A DNA stretch of 47,351 bases from Myxococcales bacterium (GTDB taxonomy: Bacteria; Myxococcota_A; Polyangia; Polyangiales; Polyangiaceae). The notes under the pieces were generated by a model. It was not told the DNA's origin and did no database searches. It was given only the letters and a program-made list of their open reading frames with translations. Positions 27,245 through 34,620 of the stretch are shown here, piece after piece (within the stretch, counting starts at the first letter, position 1; every line of letters starts with the position of its first letter). Where the stretch lies: NCBI GenBank assembly GCA_903642325.1, contig CAHJWM010000038.1, positions 1 through 47,351 of the forward strand, read 5' to 3'. A program made the translations under genes and the position numbers.

Positions 27245-27271
27245 GCTATGGTCGCATAATGTCGAAGTCAA
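27243..27271 (-). promoter_or_regulatory. Promoter of the SDR-GST operon
   Basis: Read leftward: TTGACT (plus 27266-27271), 17-bp spacer, TAGCGT (plus 27243-27248). Transcription would start inside the operator, and the mRNA leader would be only about ten bases, so this message may be nearly leaderless. Confidence 0.5.
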
Positions 27272-27658
27272 GCCGTGGGCTGGCGAGTGAGTAACGATTT
27301 CATGGTTCCCGTCGGCGCAGGTCAGCTCGGCACTCCGAGCCACACTCCGGCGACGGGTTCAGCCATCTTGCCGGCGCGTGGTGCGGGAACGCTCCGCACA
27401 TTGTCCCTGTTCCGGAAGTGGCCTTCCCGCCCTCGCTCGAGCCCCTGAGCGCGTGGGTGCCCTACGCAAGTACGACGAGTCCGTGAAGCGTTTTTGGGTC
27501 GGCGCCGAGGCCACTGCTCGCTATTACTCGATTTTGCACGAGTGCTTACAGGCGGCCAAGGCGCGCCGCAGGTCGCTTCAGACTAGGCCAAACCCTTCGC
27601 CGAAAGCGCGCCGCCCGCCCCCAAGAAGCCGTGATCGATTAAGCTATCCACGCATTTC
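27245..27658. other. Intergenic region without a recognised gene
   Basis: Apart from the SDR promoter at its left end, this stretch holds no gene I can support. A frame at 27378-27662 (KRFWVGAEATARYYSILHE in part) reads like protein for about 30 residues and could be a gene remnant, but I do not recognise it and it overlaps the following start. Confidence 0.5.
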
Positions 27659-28903
27659 ATGACTCATCTGATTCGCAACCCGGCGTCCGACGGCGAGTTC
27701 ATCGCGCTCGTTGCCCTCACGACGTCGCTCGTCGCGATGTCCATCGACACCATGCTGCCTGCACTGGGGACCATGGCTTCGGAGCTCGGGGCCGCGCACG
27801 CCAATGATCGACAGCTGATCTTGAGCGTCTTTTTTGCCGGCATGTCCGTGGGTCAATTGCTTTACGGGCCGCTCTCCGACAGCACCGGGCGAAAGCCGGC
27901 CCTGTATTTGGGCATCGCGCTGTTCATGGTGGGTGGTGCAACCTGCGCTCTAGCGCACTCGTTGGCCTGGCTCTTGGCGGGCCGTGCCATCGCGGGCTTT
28001 GGGGCGGCGGGCCCGCGCATCGTCTCTGTAGCCTTGGTGCGCGACGCGCACTCTGGGTCGAGCATGGCGCGCGTGATGTCGTTCGTGCAAACCGTTTTCA
28101 TTCTGGTTCCGGTCCTTGCGCCTTCCATCGGACAAGCCGTGCTCACTTTCACGACCTGGCGAGCAATTTTCGTGGGGCTCGTCGGCGTGGCCGTGGTCAA
28201 CGTGACTTGGCTCGCGCTACGCCAGGCCGAAACGTTGCCCGCGGCGCTGCGCGCTCCGTTTTCACTGCGCAGCATCGGCTACGGTTGCTCGGAAACCTTC
28301 CGCAGCCGCATCGCGCTCGGCTACACCCTTGGCAGCGGCTTCGTGTTCGGTGGCTTCATCAGCTACTTGTCGATGTCGCAGCAAGTGCTTCAGGAGCAGT
28401 ACCGCTTGGGCGCACGGTTCCCGCTATTCTTCGGGCTGCTGGCGAGTGCCATTGGCGCGGCCTCGTTCCTGAATGGGAAGCTAGTGATGCGCTTCGGTTT
28501 GCGGCGCCTGGCACGCACCGCGCTGCTCACCAACTGCACGCTGTGCGTGTGCGCTTTACTGGGCACTTGGGCGCTGGGTGGGCATCCGCCGTTGTTCGCG
28601 TTCGTGGCCTTCATGCTGATTTGCTTCTTTTGCAACGGGCTTTTGTTCGGCAATTTCAGCGCGCGCGCGATGGAGCCGATGGGTCACGTCGCGGGAGTGG
28701 CATCCGCCGTCATCGGCTCGATTTCTGGCGCGCTCGCGCTTGCGATGGGCACGCTCTTCGGGCGCGCTTACGACGGGACGGTGCTGCCGCTGGTCGCGGG
28801 GTTCACGACCTCGGCGCTGTGCGCGCTGCTCGTCACCGAGATCGCCGAACGCGGCGCTCAAAGCGTACCGGAAGCCAGATCAGAAGCCGCTTTCGAGCGC
28901 TGA
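27659..28903 (+). CDS. MFS transporter, Bcr/CflA drug-efflux family
   Basis: 414 residues, twelve predicted membrane helices. The Bcr/CflA pattern is visible: SIDTMLPALGTMASELG near residue 30, then LLYGPLSDSTGRKPALYLG (the loop 2-3 motif) and AGRAIAGFGAAGPRIVSVALVRD. Relatives export bicyclomycin, sulfathiazole, cysteine or other small molecules. No ribosome-binding site is obvious before the ATG at 27659. No island operator lies upstream and its Cys/Met content is normal, so membership of the sulfur regulon is doubtful. Confidence 0.87.
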   Translation: MTHLIRNPASDGEFIALVALTTSLVAMSIDTMLPALGTMASELGAAHANDRQLILSVFFAGMSVGQLLYGPLSDSTGRKPALYLGIALFMVGGATCALAHSLAWLLAGRAIAGFGAAGPRIVSVALVRDAHSGSSMARVMSFVQTVFILVPVLAPSIGQAVLTFTTWRAIFVGLVGVAVVNVTWLALRQAETLPAALRAPFSLRSIGYGCSETFRSRIALGYTLGSGFVFGGFISYLSMSQQVLQEQYRLGARFPLFFGLLASAIGAASFLNGKLVMRFGLRRLARTALLTNCTLCVCALLGTWALGGHPPLFAFVAFMLICFFCNGLLFGNFSARAMEPMGHVAGVASAVIGSISGALALAMGTLFGRAYDGTVLPLVAGFTTSALCALLVTEIAERGAQSVPEARSEAAFER

Positions 28904-28920
28904 AAAAGCGGCACCGCCGC

Positions 28921-29105
28921 TCAGCCGGTTCCGAGCTCGGGCTCGCGGCTCAGGGCGGTGAGCGCGAAGCCAGTGGACAAGAACAAGAGCAGGCCGGCCA
29001 TGCCGAACGTTGCGCCGTAGCCGATGTACTCGAGTAACGAACCGAAGAGGATGCCGCCGCGACGCTGCCCAGAACAAAGGTCTGGGGGCTGCCGGTGGCC
29101 TCCTG
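28921..29105 (-). pseudogene. C-terminal remnant of an MFS transporter
   Basis: On the minus strand the last membrane helix of an MFS protein can be read: SPQTFVLGSVAAA in one frame, then after a frameshift GGILFGSLLEYIGYGATFGM and GLLLFLSTGFALTAL, ending at a stop at 28921. The rest of the gene is missing; the aldo/keto reductase stop follows within a few bases. Confidence 0.6.
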
Positions 29106-29106
29106 C

Positions 29107-30123
29107 TTAACCCATGGGGTATAAATAATCGCGCGAGATATCGTCGACCCTCGCTAGAATTTCGGGTGAAAGCTTCACTTCACTCGCGCGGAGAATGTCG
29201 TCTAGTTGGTCGAAGCGTGTGGCTCCGATGATTGTCGAGGCGACGAAGTCGTGCGCCAGGCTCCAAGCGACGGCAAAGGTCACGGCAGATAGCTCGAGCT
29301 CAGCGGCAAGCCTTCCGGCCCGCTCGCTGGTGGCGAGGGTTTTCTCGTTGATGAAGCGCTTGCTCATGGTCTGCCCGCGCACTGGGTCGTTGCGGTAAGT
29401 GCTGAAGCGCGCCGGCTCAGGCCACCTTCCGCCGTTGTATTTGCCGCTGAGCACACCTCCGCCGATCGGGCTGTACGGTATCAGGCTGACCTTCTCGCGC
29501 CGGCACACGTTGGCGAGCTCGTCCTCGAAGCGGCGGTTCATGAGAGAGAAATTGTTCTGAATGGTCTCGTACTTCGGGAGGCCGGCGGTCTTCGCCGTGA
29601 GCAGGGCCTTAGTCAAACCGTAAGCCGTTTCGTTGCTGGCCCCGACATAGCGCACCTTGCCGGCACGTATCACGCGCTCGAGCCCTTCCAACGTGACTTC
29701 GATGGGCAGCTCCGGGTCGGGCCAGTGCGTCTGGTAGAGGTCGATGTAGTCCGTACCGAGGCGCTTGAGGCTGCCCTCGACCGCTCGCTCGATGTGATGG
29801 AAGTCGAGAGAGGTGCGACCGTCCCGCACCGGAGGAACGAACCAGCCGCCGCCCGGGCCTGCCACCTTGGTTGCGATGACCACTGAGTCACGCTTGCGAT
29901 CCTTCAACCACTTGCCGACGATGATCTCGCTTTGACCGGCGTACTCCGCCTTTGGCGGTACGGGATAGATCTCAGCAACGTCCAAGAAGTCGACCCCCGA
30001 GTCGAACGCCTTGTCGAGGATCTTCAAGCTGGCCGCCTCATCAGCGTGCGAGCCAAAGGTCATGGTCCCGAGGCAAATCTCCGAAACAATTAGACCGGTA
30101 GTTCCCAAGCGGCGGCGTTGCAT
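29107..30123 (-). CDS. Aldo/keto reductase
   Basis: 338 residues from the ATG at 30123, where the family's start QRRRLGTTGLIVSEICLGTM begins; AAGGAG lies 12 bases upstream. Catalytic residues of the family are visible: Asp and Tyr in DVAEIYP, Lys in VVIATKVAG, His in DLYQTHWPDPELP. The NADPH end includes TIIGATRFDQLDDIL. It is of the Kv-beta/Tas-like group that reduces aldehydes. A 7/8 operator copy overlaps its ribosome-binding region, so it may dispose of aldehydes released by oxidative dealkylation of sulfur compounds (inference). Confidence 0.9.
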   Translation of the reverse strand: MQRRRLGTTGLIVSEICLGTMTFGSHADEAASLKILDKAFDSGVDFLDVAEIYPVPPKAEYAGQSEIIVGKWLKDRKRDSVVIATKVAGPGGGWFVPPVRDGRTSLDFHHIERAVEGSLKRLGTDYIDLYQTHWPDPELPIEVTLEGLERVIRAGKVRYVGASNETAYGLTKALLTAKTAGLPKYETIQNNFSLMNRRFEDELANVCRREKVSLIPYSPIGGGVLSGKYNGGRWPEPARFSTYRNDPVRGQTMSKRFINEKTLATSERAGRLAAELELSAVTFAVAWSLAHDFVASTIIGATRFDQLDDILRASEVKLSPEILARVDDISRDYLYPMG

Positions 30124-30132
30124 CGCGGCATT

Positions 30133-30148
30133 GTCTCCTTTGGTGGAC
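30133..30148. promoter_or_regulatory. Probable operator, 7 of 8 fixed bases
   Basis: GTCTCCTTTGGTGGAC differs from the shared frame by one base in the second half-site. It lies 9 bp upstream of the aldo/keto reductase start and overlaps its ribosome-binding site. Confidence 0.45.
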
Positions 30149-30197
30149 AGGGGTAGCAGGCCGCCGTGGCGAAACCAACCGTTTCGACGAGCCTGCG

Positions 30198-31292
30198 CTA
30201 GTTTGAAGCTTGTTTCGGTGCCGGCTCGAGGCGCGCCAAAGCGGCCGCCACGCACTCGCCCAAGATTTCGTGATAGCGGTGCGCATTCGCCGTCCCGATC
30301 AAGAACGGGTTGGGCTGTCCGGGTGTACGCGTCCTCGCCTCGGCGAGGCGCTCCGCCGTGCCGTCGATGAAGGTGTGCGTATTCAAGATGCCGTCGACAT
30401 GAGCGGCTTGGCTCACCTGGTCGAAATGCTCGATCGAACGTTGATACAGCTCGAGGCCGCCATTGGTTGGACTCGGTTCGCGCGTTGCCGGGAACAGCAC
30501 GCTGCCAAATAGAGCGAGCTTGTAAGGTTTGCCCCGGTCGAGTGCGGGAATGATCGCCGAAACAGTGCCCGGTGTGTGGCCAGGGGTGAGGTACAACGTC
30601 ACGCTGGTGTCACCCACGGTGAGCACTTGGCCGTCGGTGACCTCGAGGTCGTGCTTTGGGATTTCCGCCGGGCCGACCCCGGGCGCTTGTTTCTGTTGTT
30701 CGATGAATTTCCAGTCTGCGGCGCTCAGCAGAATGTGTGCGCCGTAAGTCTTTTGCAGATAAGCCGCGCCTCCGAAGTGGTCGAAGTGCCCGTGCGTGAC
30801 CATTACCTGGCGGATGTCCTTGGGCGCCAACCCCAATTGCTTCAGGCCAGGCTCGAGGACGGTCCTGATGTCGTCCGTGCTGGTCAGCGAGTCGAACAAG
30901 ACCAGCCCGGCGCTGGTCTTCAACACGAACACGCCCACGAATTGGTTGCCGACGAAGAACAGGTTGTCGAACAGCTTGGTCGGGGTCACGACGATTTTTC
31001 CGTCGCCTTTGGCTTTGGCCAAGATGACGTCCTTGGCCTCCTCGACGGTTTTGCACAGCACGAGCGGCTGCGTCAGATCCGAACCGGCAAGTTGCTCCGC
31101 TTTGGCGACGTGCAGAGCTGCAGCGTCGACCGCGGGAGGCTTAGCCGTGGCAACGACCGTTGGCGGCGGCGTTGTCTTGGGGGTCGGTGCGTCCGCATGG
31201 GAGGCGGCCGGCGCGCACTGGGTGAGCGCGCTGAACAGGCACATTCCGAGGCTGTACTTGAGCACGTTGGTCCTTTTCGAGCCGGCAGCCAT
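30198..31292 (-). CDS. Exported metallo-beta-lactamase-fold hydrolase
   Basis: 364 residues starting at the ATG at 31292. The frame is open to 31334, but that longer start lies inside the operator and upstream of the likely transcription start, so the shorter form is preferred. An N-terminal export signal (KYSLGMCLFSALTQC) is followed by a Pro/Thr-rich linker. The zinc motif reads VMVTHGHFDHFGGA, with further metal or fold residues in YLTPGHTPGTVS and ILNTHTFID, similar to subclass B3 enzymes. The fold hydrolyses lactams, lactones, thioesters or sulfate esters; the substrate is not readable. It is divergent from the second TonB-dependent receptor. Confidence 0.88.
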   Translation of the reverse strand: MAAGSKRTNVLKYSLGMCLFSALTQCAPAASHADAPTPKTTPPPTVVATAKPPAVDAAALHVAKAEQLAGSDLTQPLVLCKTVEEAKDVILAKAKGDGKIVVTPTKLFDNLFFVGNQFVGVFVLKTSAGLVLFDSLTSTDDIRTVLEPGLKQLGLAPKDIRQVMVTHGHFDHFGGAAYLQKTYGAHILLSAADWKFIEQQKQAPGVGPAEIPKHDLEVTDGQVLTVGDTSVTLYLTPGHTPGTVSAIIPALDRGKPYKLALFGSVLFPATREPSPTNGGLELYQRSIEHFDQVSQAAHVDGILNTHTFIDGTAERLAEARTRTPGQPNPFLIGTANAHRYHEILGECVAAALARLEPAPKQASN

Positions 31293-31316
31293 CTTGGGCG
31301 CGTCTCGGCGAATGAT

Positions 31317-31332
31317 GTCTAGGATAAAAGAC
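31317..31332. promoter_or_regulatory. Operator copy 6 (GTCT-N8-AGAC)
   Basis: GTCTAGGATAAAAGAC, an exact match, overlapping the predicted -10 region of the metallohydrolase promoter. Confidence 0.75.
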
Positions 31333-31353
31333 ACACGGCAGGCGGCATGTCAA
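31325..31353 (-). promoter_or_regulatory. Promoter of the metallohydrolase gene
   Basis: Read leftward, a consensus TTGACA (plus 31348-31353) is followed 17-19 bp later by TTTTAT/TTTATC inside operator copy 6. Transcription should start near 31315, which supports the start codon at 31292. Confidence 0.55.
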
Positions 31354-31424
31354 AGCCTTTCCGGCGGTTGAATCGAGAAGGGTAGTCATAGACGTGCGTG
31401 GTGCGTTCAACCGGGCCAACGCGG

Positions 31425-31440
31425 GTCTATTGTGCTAGAC
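31425..31440. promoter_or_regulatory. Operator copy 7 (GTCT-N8-AGAC)
   Basis: GTCTATTGTGCTAGAC, an exact match, 139 bp before the receptor start. TATTGT inside it could serve as a -10 box, though the matching -35 is weak. Confidence 0.7.
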
Positions 31441-31565
31441 GTGCGGCAGTTCAAGCGCTGGTTGTTGTTGCGAGCGCTATCCCGGAACGCGTGGGACCGA
31501 TCAGTGCCGCGAATCGCTCCGCGCGCGCCTGGCCCGATTGTGGCCGCGTTCGGCCCAGTAGACGT

Positions 31566-31581
31566 GTCTCTTGCAGTAGAT
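31566..31581. promoter_or_regulatory. Possible operator, 7 of 8 fixed bases
   Basis: GTCTCTTGCAGTAGAT overlaps the first possible start codon of the receptor (31580). If functional it would favour a later start such as the GTG at 31661. Confidence 0.3.
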
Positions 31582-34351
31582 GTATGTCCTTGACAAAGAA
31601 CTCGGCGCCGAAGCAGCATCCGCGCTCGCAGCCGATAAAAGCGACGCCAGCGAGCGAAAGGTGCGGACAACAGTGTTGGGTCACAGATCATCCTTGGTTC
31701 CTGTGCTGGCCCCGATAGGGGTTATCGCAACCGTTCTGCTTTCTTTTGGGCTCGCGCACGCGCAAGCGCCTGCAACCGAGCCGGCGCCGCCCGTGCCGCC
31801 GCCGGAGCCATCTGCGGCCCCCGAGCAGCCCCCGGCGGGAGGGCAGCCGCGAGCCGCTGCCGGATCTGCACCGGCGCCCGCGCCGGTACCGGTGCCTGAG
31901 GCCGCCGAGCCTGCGCCGGACGCGGCGCCGCCAGCCCCGCCTTCAGCTGCGCCTGCTGAAGGTGCTTCAACGCCTTCGACGATCACGGTTCCGTCCGGCG
32001 GAACAGCCCCTGACGAGACTCCCGCTCCTGCCGAGCCAGACACTTCACTCGAGCAGATCACCGTAACGGCGCGCCATCGCGCAGAAAATCTTCAGGAAGT
32101 GCCGATCGCCGTCACCGCCGTTACGGAGCGTGACTTGGAAGCGTCGGGTAACTTTTCTATCCGTCAAGTTCAGAACCAGGTGCCAAGCCTGCAGATCCTG
32201 GGCTTCAATCCGCGCAACATCACGATTCAAATCCGAGGCCTTGGCACCACGTCAGGGACCGTGAACAGCGGCATCGAGCCAGGCGTCGGCGTGTACGTGA
32301 ACGGCGTGTTTTACGCGCGGCCGTCGGTTGCCGTCTTCGACCTGTTCGACATTCAGAACATCCAAGTGCTCCGTGGCCCGCAGGGCACGCTTTACGGCAA
32401 GAACACCGTCGCCGGCGCCATCGACATTCAGAGCAATCCCGCCTCCTACACACCCGAGTTCCGTTCGGAGCTGAGCTACGGCAACTACAACTACAGCCAG
32501 ATCAAAGTCGCGGGCTCGGGGCCAATCGGTGACACTGGCTTCGCGTTCCGGCTCGCCGGCATCAAGACCGATCGCGATGGCACGATCTACAATACGAAGA
32601 CCCAGGCAGATTGGCAGGACTATCATAACCAGGGCGTACGGGCGGAGCTTGCCTACCGGACCAAGGACGAGAGCTTCAAGGCGCGATTGATCGGCGACTA
32701 CAGCAGCCAAAAGGAGTACCAAGGCTTCCAGGTAAACCGCGGGGTGTTGCCGAAAACGCGGACAGACGGCAGCGTAGGCACAGCCCGCGGCTACTATGAT
32801 CGTGCGACGGACTTGGGTTACACGCCCGCCGCCATCGACCCAGGTGCGCGCAGGGTAGAGCTGAACACGCCTTACACCGTGAACATGCAAACCGGCGGTG
32901 CCTCGCTCGAGCTCGACAAAACCGCGTTCAGTGATCATACGCTCACATCGATCACTGCCGCGCGCTTTTGGAACTGGAATCCATCACTCGACGGCGACGG
33001 AACGCCGCTCGCGATTGTAACTCAGGCCAACCTGCCGACTCAACAGCGGCAATGGAGCCAAGAGCTTCGCGTTGCTTCGCCGAGCGGCAAGCAGGTCGAG
33101 TACACCGGTGGCCTCTACTACTTCTGGCAGCGCACCAAAGAGGTTCCGTACAACACGTACGGCTCGGATGCTGCGAAGTGGTTGCTTGGCGCCGCCTTTC
33201 CGGATGCCGCGCTCACCAACGTCACGCAAAGTGGCCGCCAGCTTGGTATCACGAATAGCTATTCGGCTTACGGAAACGCCACGTGGCATGCAACGGACCG
33301 CCTCGACGTAAATGGCGGCCTTCGTTACACGTATGAGACGCGCACCGGTAAATACCGGTCTTTTCCGCTGGATAACGCGTTGCCCCTGACCGACCCGGCG
33401 TTCTCCGCGCTGACGCCCGCCCAGCTCACCGCGATCACTACGCGCCGCGGGATCTTCGCGCCGCAGGCTGCATTCGATACGAAAGCCAGCGGCGGCGAGC
33501 CCTCGGGCACGCTGAACGTTCTTTATCACATCACGAAAGAGGTCAACGCATATGCGGGCTATTCGCGCGGGTTCAAGTCCGCGGGGGTCAACTTGTCCGT
33601 GCCCGTGCAGCTTGCGAACGGACCCGCCCCGCTCACCTTCAAGCCGGAGATCGTCAACGCTTACGAGCTCGGTTTGAAGACCAATTTGCTCGACCGACGA
33701 CTGAGCACGAACGTCGCGCTATTCCGCTCGGACGACAGCGGTTATCAGGCGAACCAGAGCCTTTTAGTCGATACACCCACGGGCCCAATCCTACGCCAAT
33801 ATCTGACCAACGTCGGTGACGTACGGAGCCAGGGTATCGAGGTCGACCTCCGCGCGAGGCCAGTCGAGGGCCTGTGGGTCACCGGGGGCTTCACTTTCAA
33901 CGACGCCCGGTTCACGAGCTATCACAATGCACAATGCGCCTATTCGCAGGTCACCGCACAAAACGGCGGTGTTTGCGACTTGACGGGACACCACCTCGCG
34001 GGTGTGTCGAAGTACGTGTACACTGTAGCCGCCGAATACGCGTACCCCGTTGGCACGTTGTTCGGCCTCAAGTCGCTCGCCTACGTCGGCGGCAACTGGA
34101 CTCAGCGCTCCCATTACTACGGCGCGTTGAACGACGACCCGTACAGCCGGGTGCCAGGCTACGGGCTCGCGAGCGCCTCAATCGGTCTGCGTGACGCGGG
34201 AGACCGCTGGGACCTCAAGTTTTGGGGCCAGAACCTGTTCAACACGCTGTACTACGTCAACGGCTCCGTCGACTCGGCCATCACGTATACTTACCGCGGG
34301 TCTCTTGGCGATCCGCGCTTTTATGGCACGACCCTTCGCATCAATCTCTGA
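31580..34351 (+). CDS. TonB-dependent outer-membrane receptor
   Basis: 923 residues from the ATG at 31580; a GTG at 31661 would give 896 residues and a more usual signal peptide (VLAPIGVIATVLLSFGLAHA, cleavage before QAPA). A Pro/Ala-rich linker of about 95 residues separates the signal peptide from the TonB-box region LEQITVTARHRAENLQ. The plug motif is IQVLRGPQGTLYGKNTVAG; the barrel ends FYGTTLRINL. Two cysteines near residue 790 (CAYSQ and GGVCDL) probably form a surface-loop disulfide, and the mature part has only one methionine or so. Divergent from the metallohydrolase, with operators between. The ligand is unknown; a periplasmic hydrolase next door suggests it is processed after uptake. 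Confidence 0.93.
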   Translation: MYVLDKELGAEAASALAADKSDASERKVRTTVLGHRSSLVPVLAPIGVIATVLLSFGLAHAQAPATEPAPPVPPPEPSAAPEQPPAGGQPRAAAGSAPAPAPVPVPEAAEPAPDAAPPAPPSAAPAEGASTPSTITVPSGGTAPDETPAPAEPDTSLEQITVTARHRAENLQEVPIAVTAVTERDLEASGNFSIRQVQNQVPSLQILGFNPRNITIQIRGLGTTSGTVNSGIEPGVGVYVNGVFYARPSVAVFDLFDIQNIQVLRGPQGTLYGKNTVAGAIDIQSNPASYTPEFRSELSYGNYNYSQIKVAGSGPIGDTGFAFRLAGIKTDRDGTIYNTKTQADWQDYHNQGVRAELAYRTKDESFKARLIGDYSSQKEYQGFQVNRGVLPKTRTDGSVGTARGYYDRATDLGYTPAAIDPGARRVELNTPYTVNMQTGGASLELDKTAFSDHTLTSITAARFWNWNPSLDGDGTPLAIVTQANLPTQQRQWSQELRVASPSGKQVEYTGGLYYFWQRTKEVPYNTYGSDAAKWLLGAAFPDAALTNVTQSGRQLGITNSYSAYGNATWHATDRLDVNGGLRYTYETRTGKYRSFPLDNALPLTDPAFSALTPAQLTAITTRRGIFAPQAAFDTKASGGEPSGTLNVLYHITKEVNAYAGYSRGFKSAGVNLSVPVQLANGPAPLTFKPEIVNAYELGLKTNLLDRRLSTNVALFRSDDSGYQANQSLLVDTPTGPILRQYLTNVGDVRSQGIEVDLRARPVEGLWVTGGFTFNDARFTSYHNAQCAYSQVTAQNGGVCDLTGHHLAGVSKYVYTVAAEYAYPVGTLFGLKSLAYVGGNWTQRSHYYGALNDDPYSRVPGYGLASASIGLRDAGDRWDLKFWGQNLFNTLYYVNGSVDSAITYTYRGSLGDPRFYGTTLRINL

Positions 34352-34380
34352 GCGTTTGAGTGAGCTGAACGCGCTGCGCC

Positions 34381-34410
34381 CAAGCGAGACGCTTGACAGC
34401 GTCTCGCTTG
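34381..34410. terminator. Long perfect hairpin, possible terminator
   Basis: A 13-bp stem (34381-34393 with 34398-34410) around the loop TGAC, 30 bp after the receptor stop. No T-run follows, so Rho-independent termination is not certain; the stem could also block 3' decay or separate the receptor from the next operator-driven unit. Confidence 0.5.
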
Positions 34411-34421
34411 AAGGACTATAC

Positions 34422-34437
34422 GTCTCTTAAGTTAGAT
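34422..34437. promoter_or_regulatory. Probable operator, 7 of 8 fixed bases
   Basis: GTCTCTTAAGTTAGAT, one base off the shared frame in the last position. It lies 12 bp before the start codon of the monooxygenase remnant, at the spacing of intact genes. Confidence 0.45.
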
Positions 34438-34449
34438 GAGGATTGACCC

Positions 34450-34616
34450 ATGGCGAACGCACGACAACTGAAGCTAGGCGCGACGTGGCCGACGAGCGTT
34501 GGTTAGTGGAGCTGTTCAAGATCGAGTATCTCGCGGAAACGCCGAGGGGTCACCTTTGTTTGCCGGGTCCGGGGAACCGCTGGGCCGCCGCGCAAAACAC
34601 GCAAGCAGCCGAGTAA
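34450..34616 (+). pseudogene. NtaA-type monooxygenase reduced to its two ends by internal deletion
   Basis: The ATG at 34450 opens MANARQLKLGATWPTSVG, then a stop at 34504. The start matches the family N-terminus (compare SKRQLRLGAI at 7696). In another frame, from about 34500 to the stop at 34614, one reads ELFKIEYLAETPRG, HLCLPGPGNRWAAAQ and NTQAAE, which matches the family C-terminus (compare [20 protein letters not shown] at the end of the 2270 gene). Roughly 400 codons between are gone. The upstream 7/8 operator remains, so the flavoprotein gene that follows may now be the first real gene of this unit. Confidence 0.65.
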
Positions 34617-34620
34617 GCCA

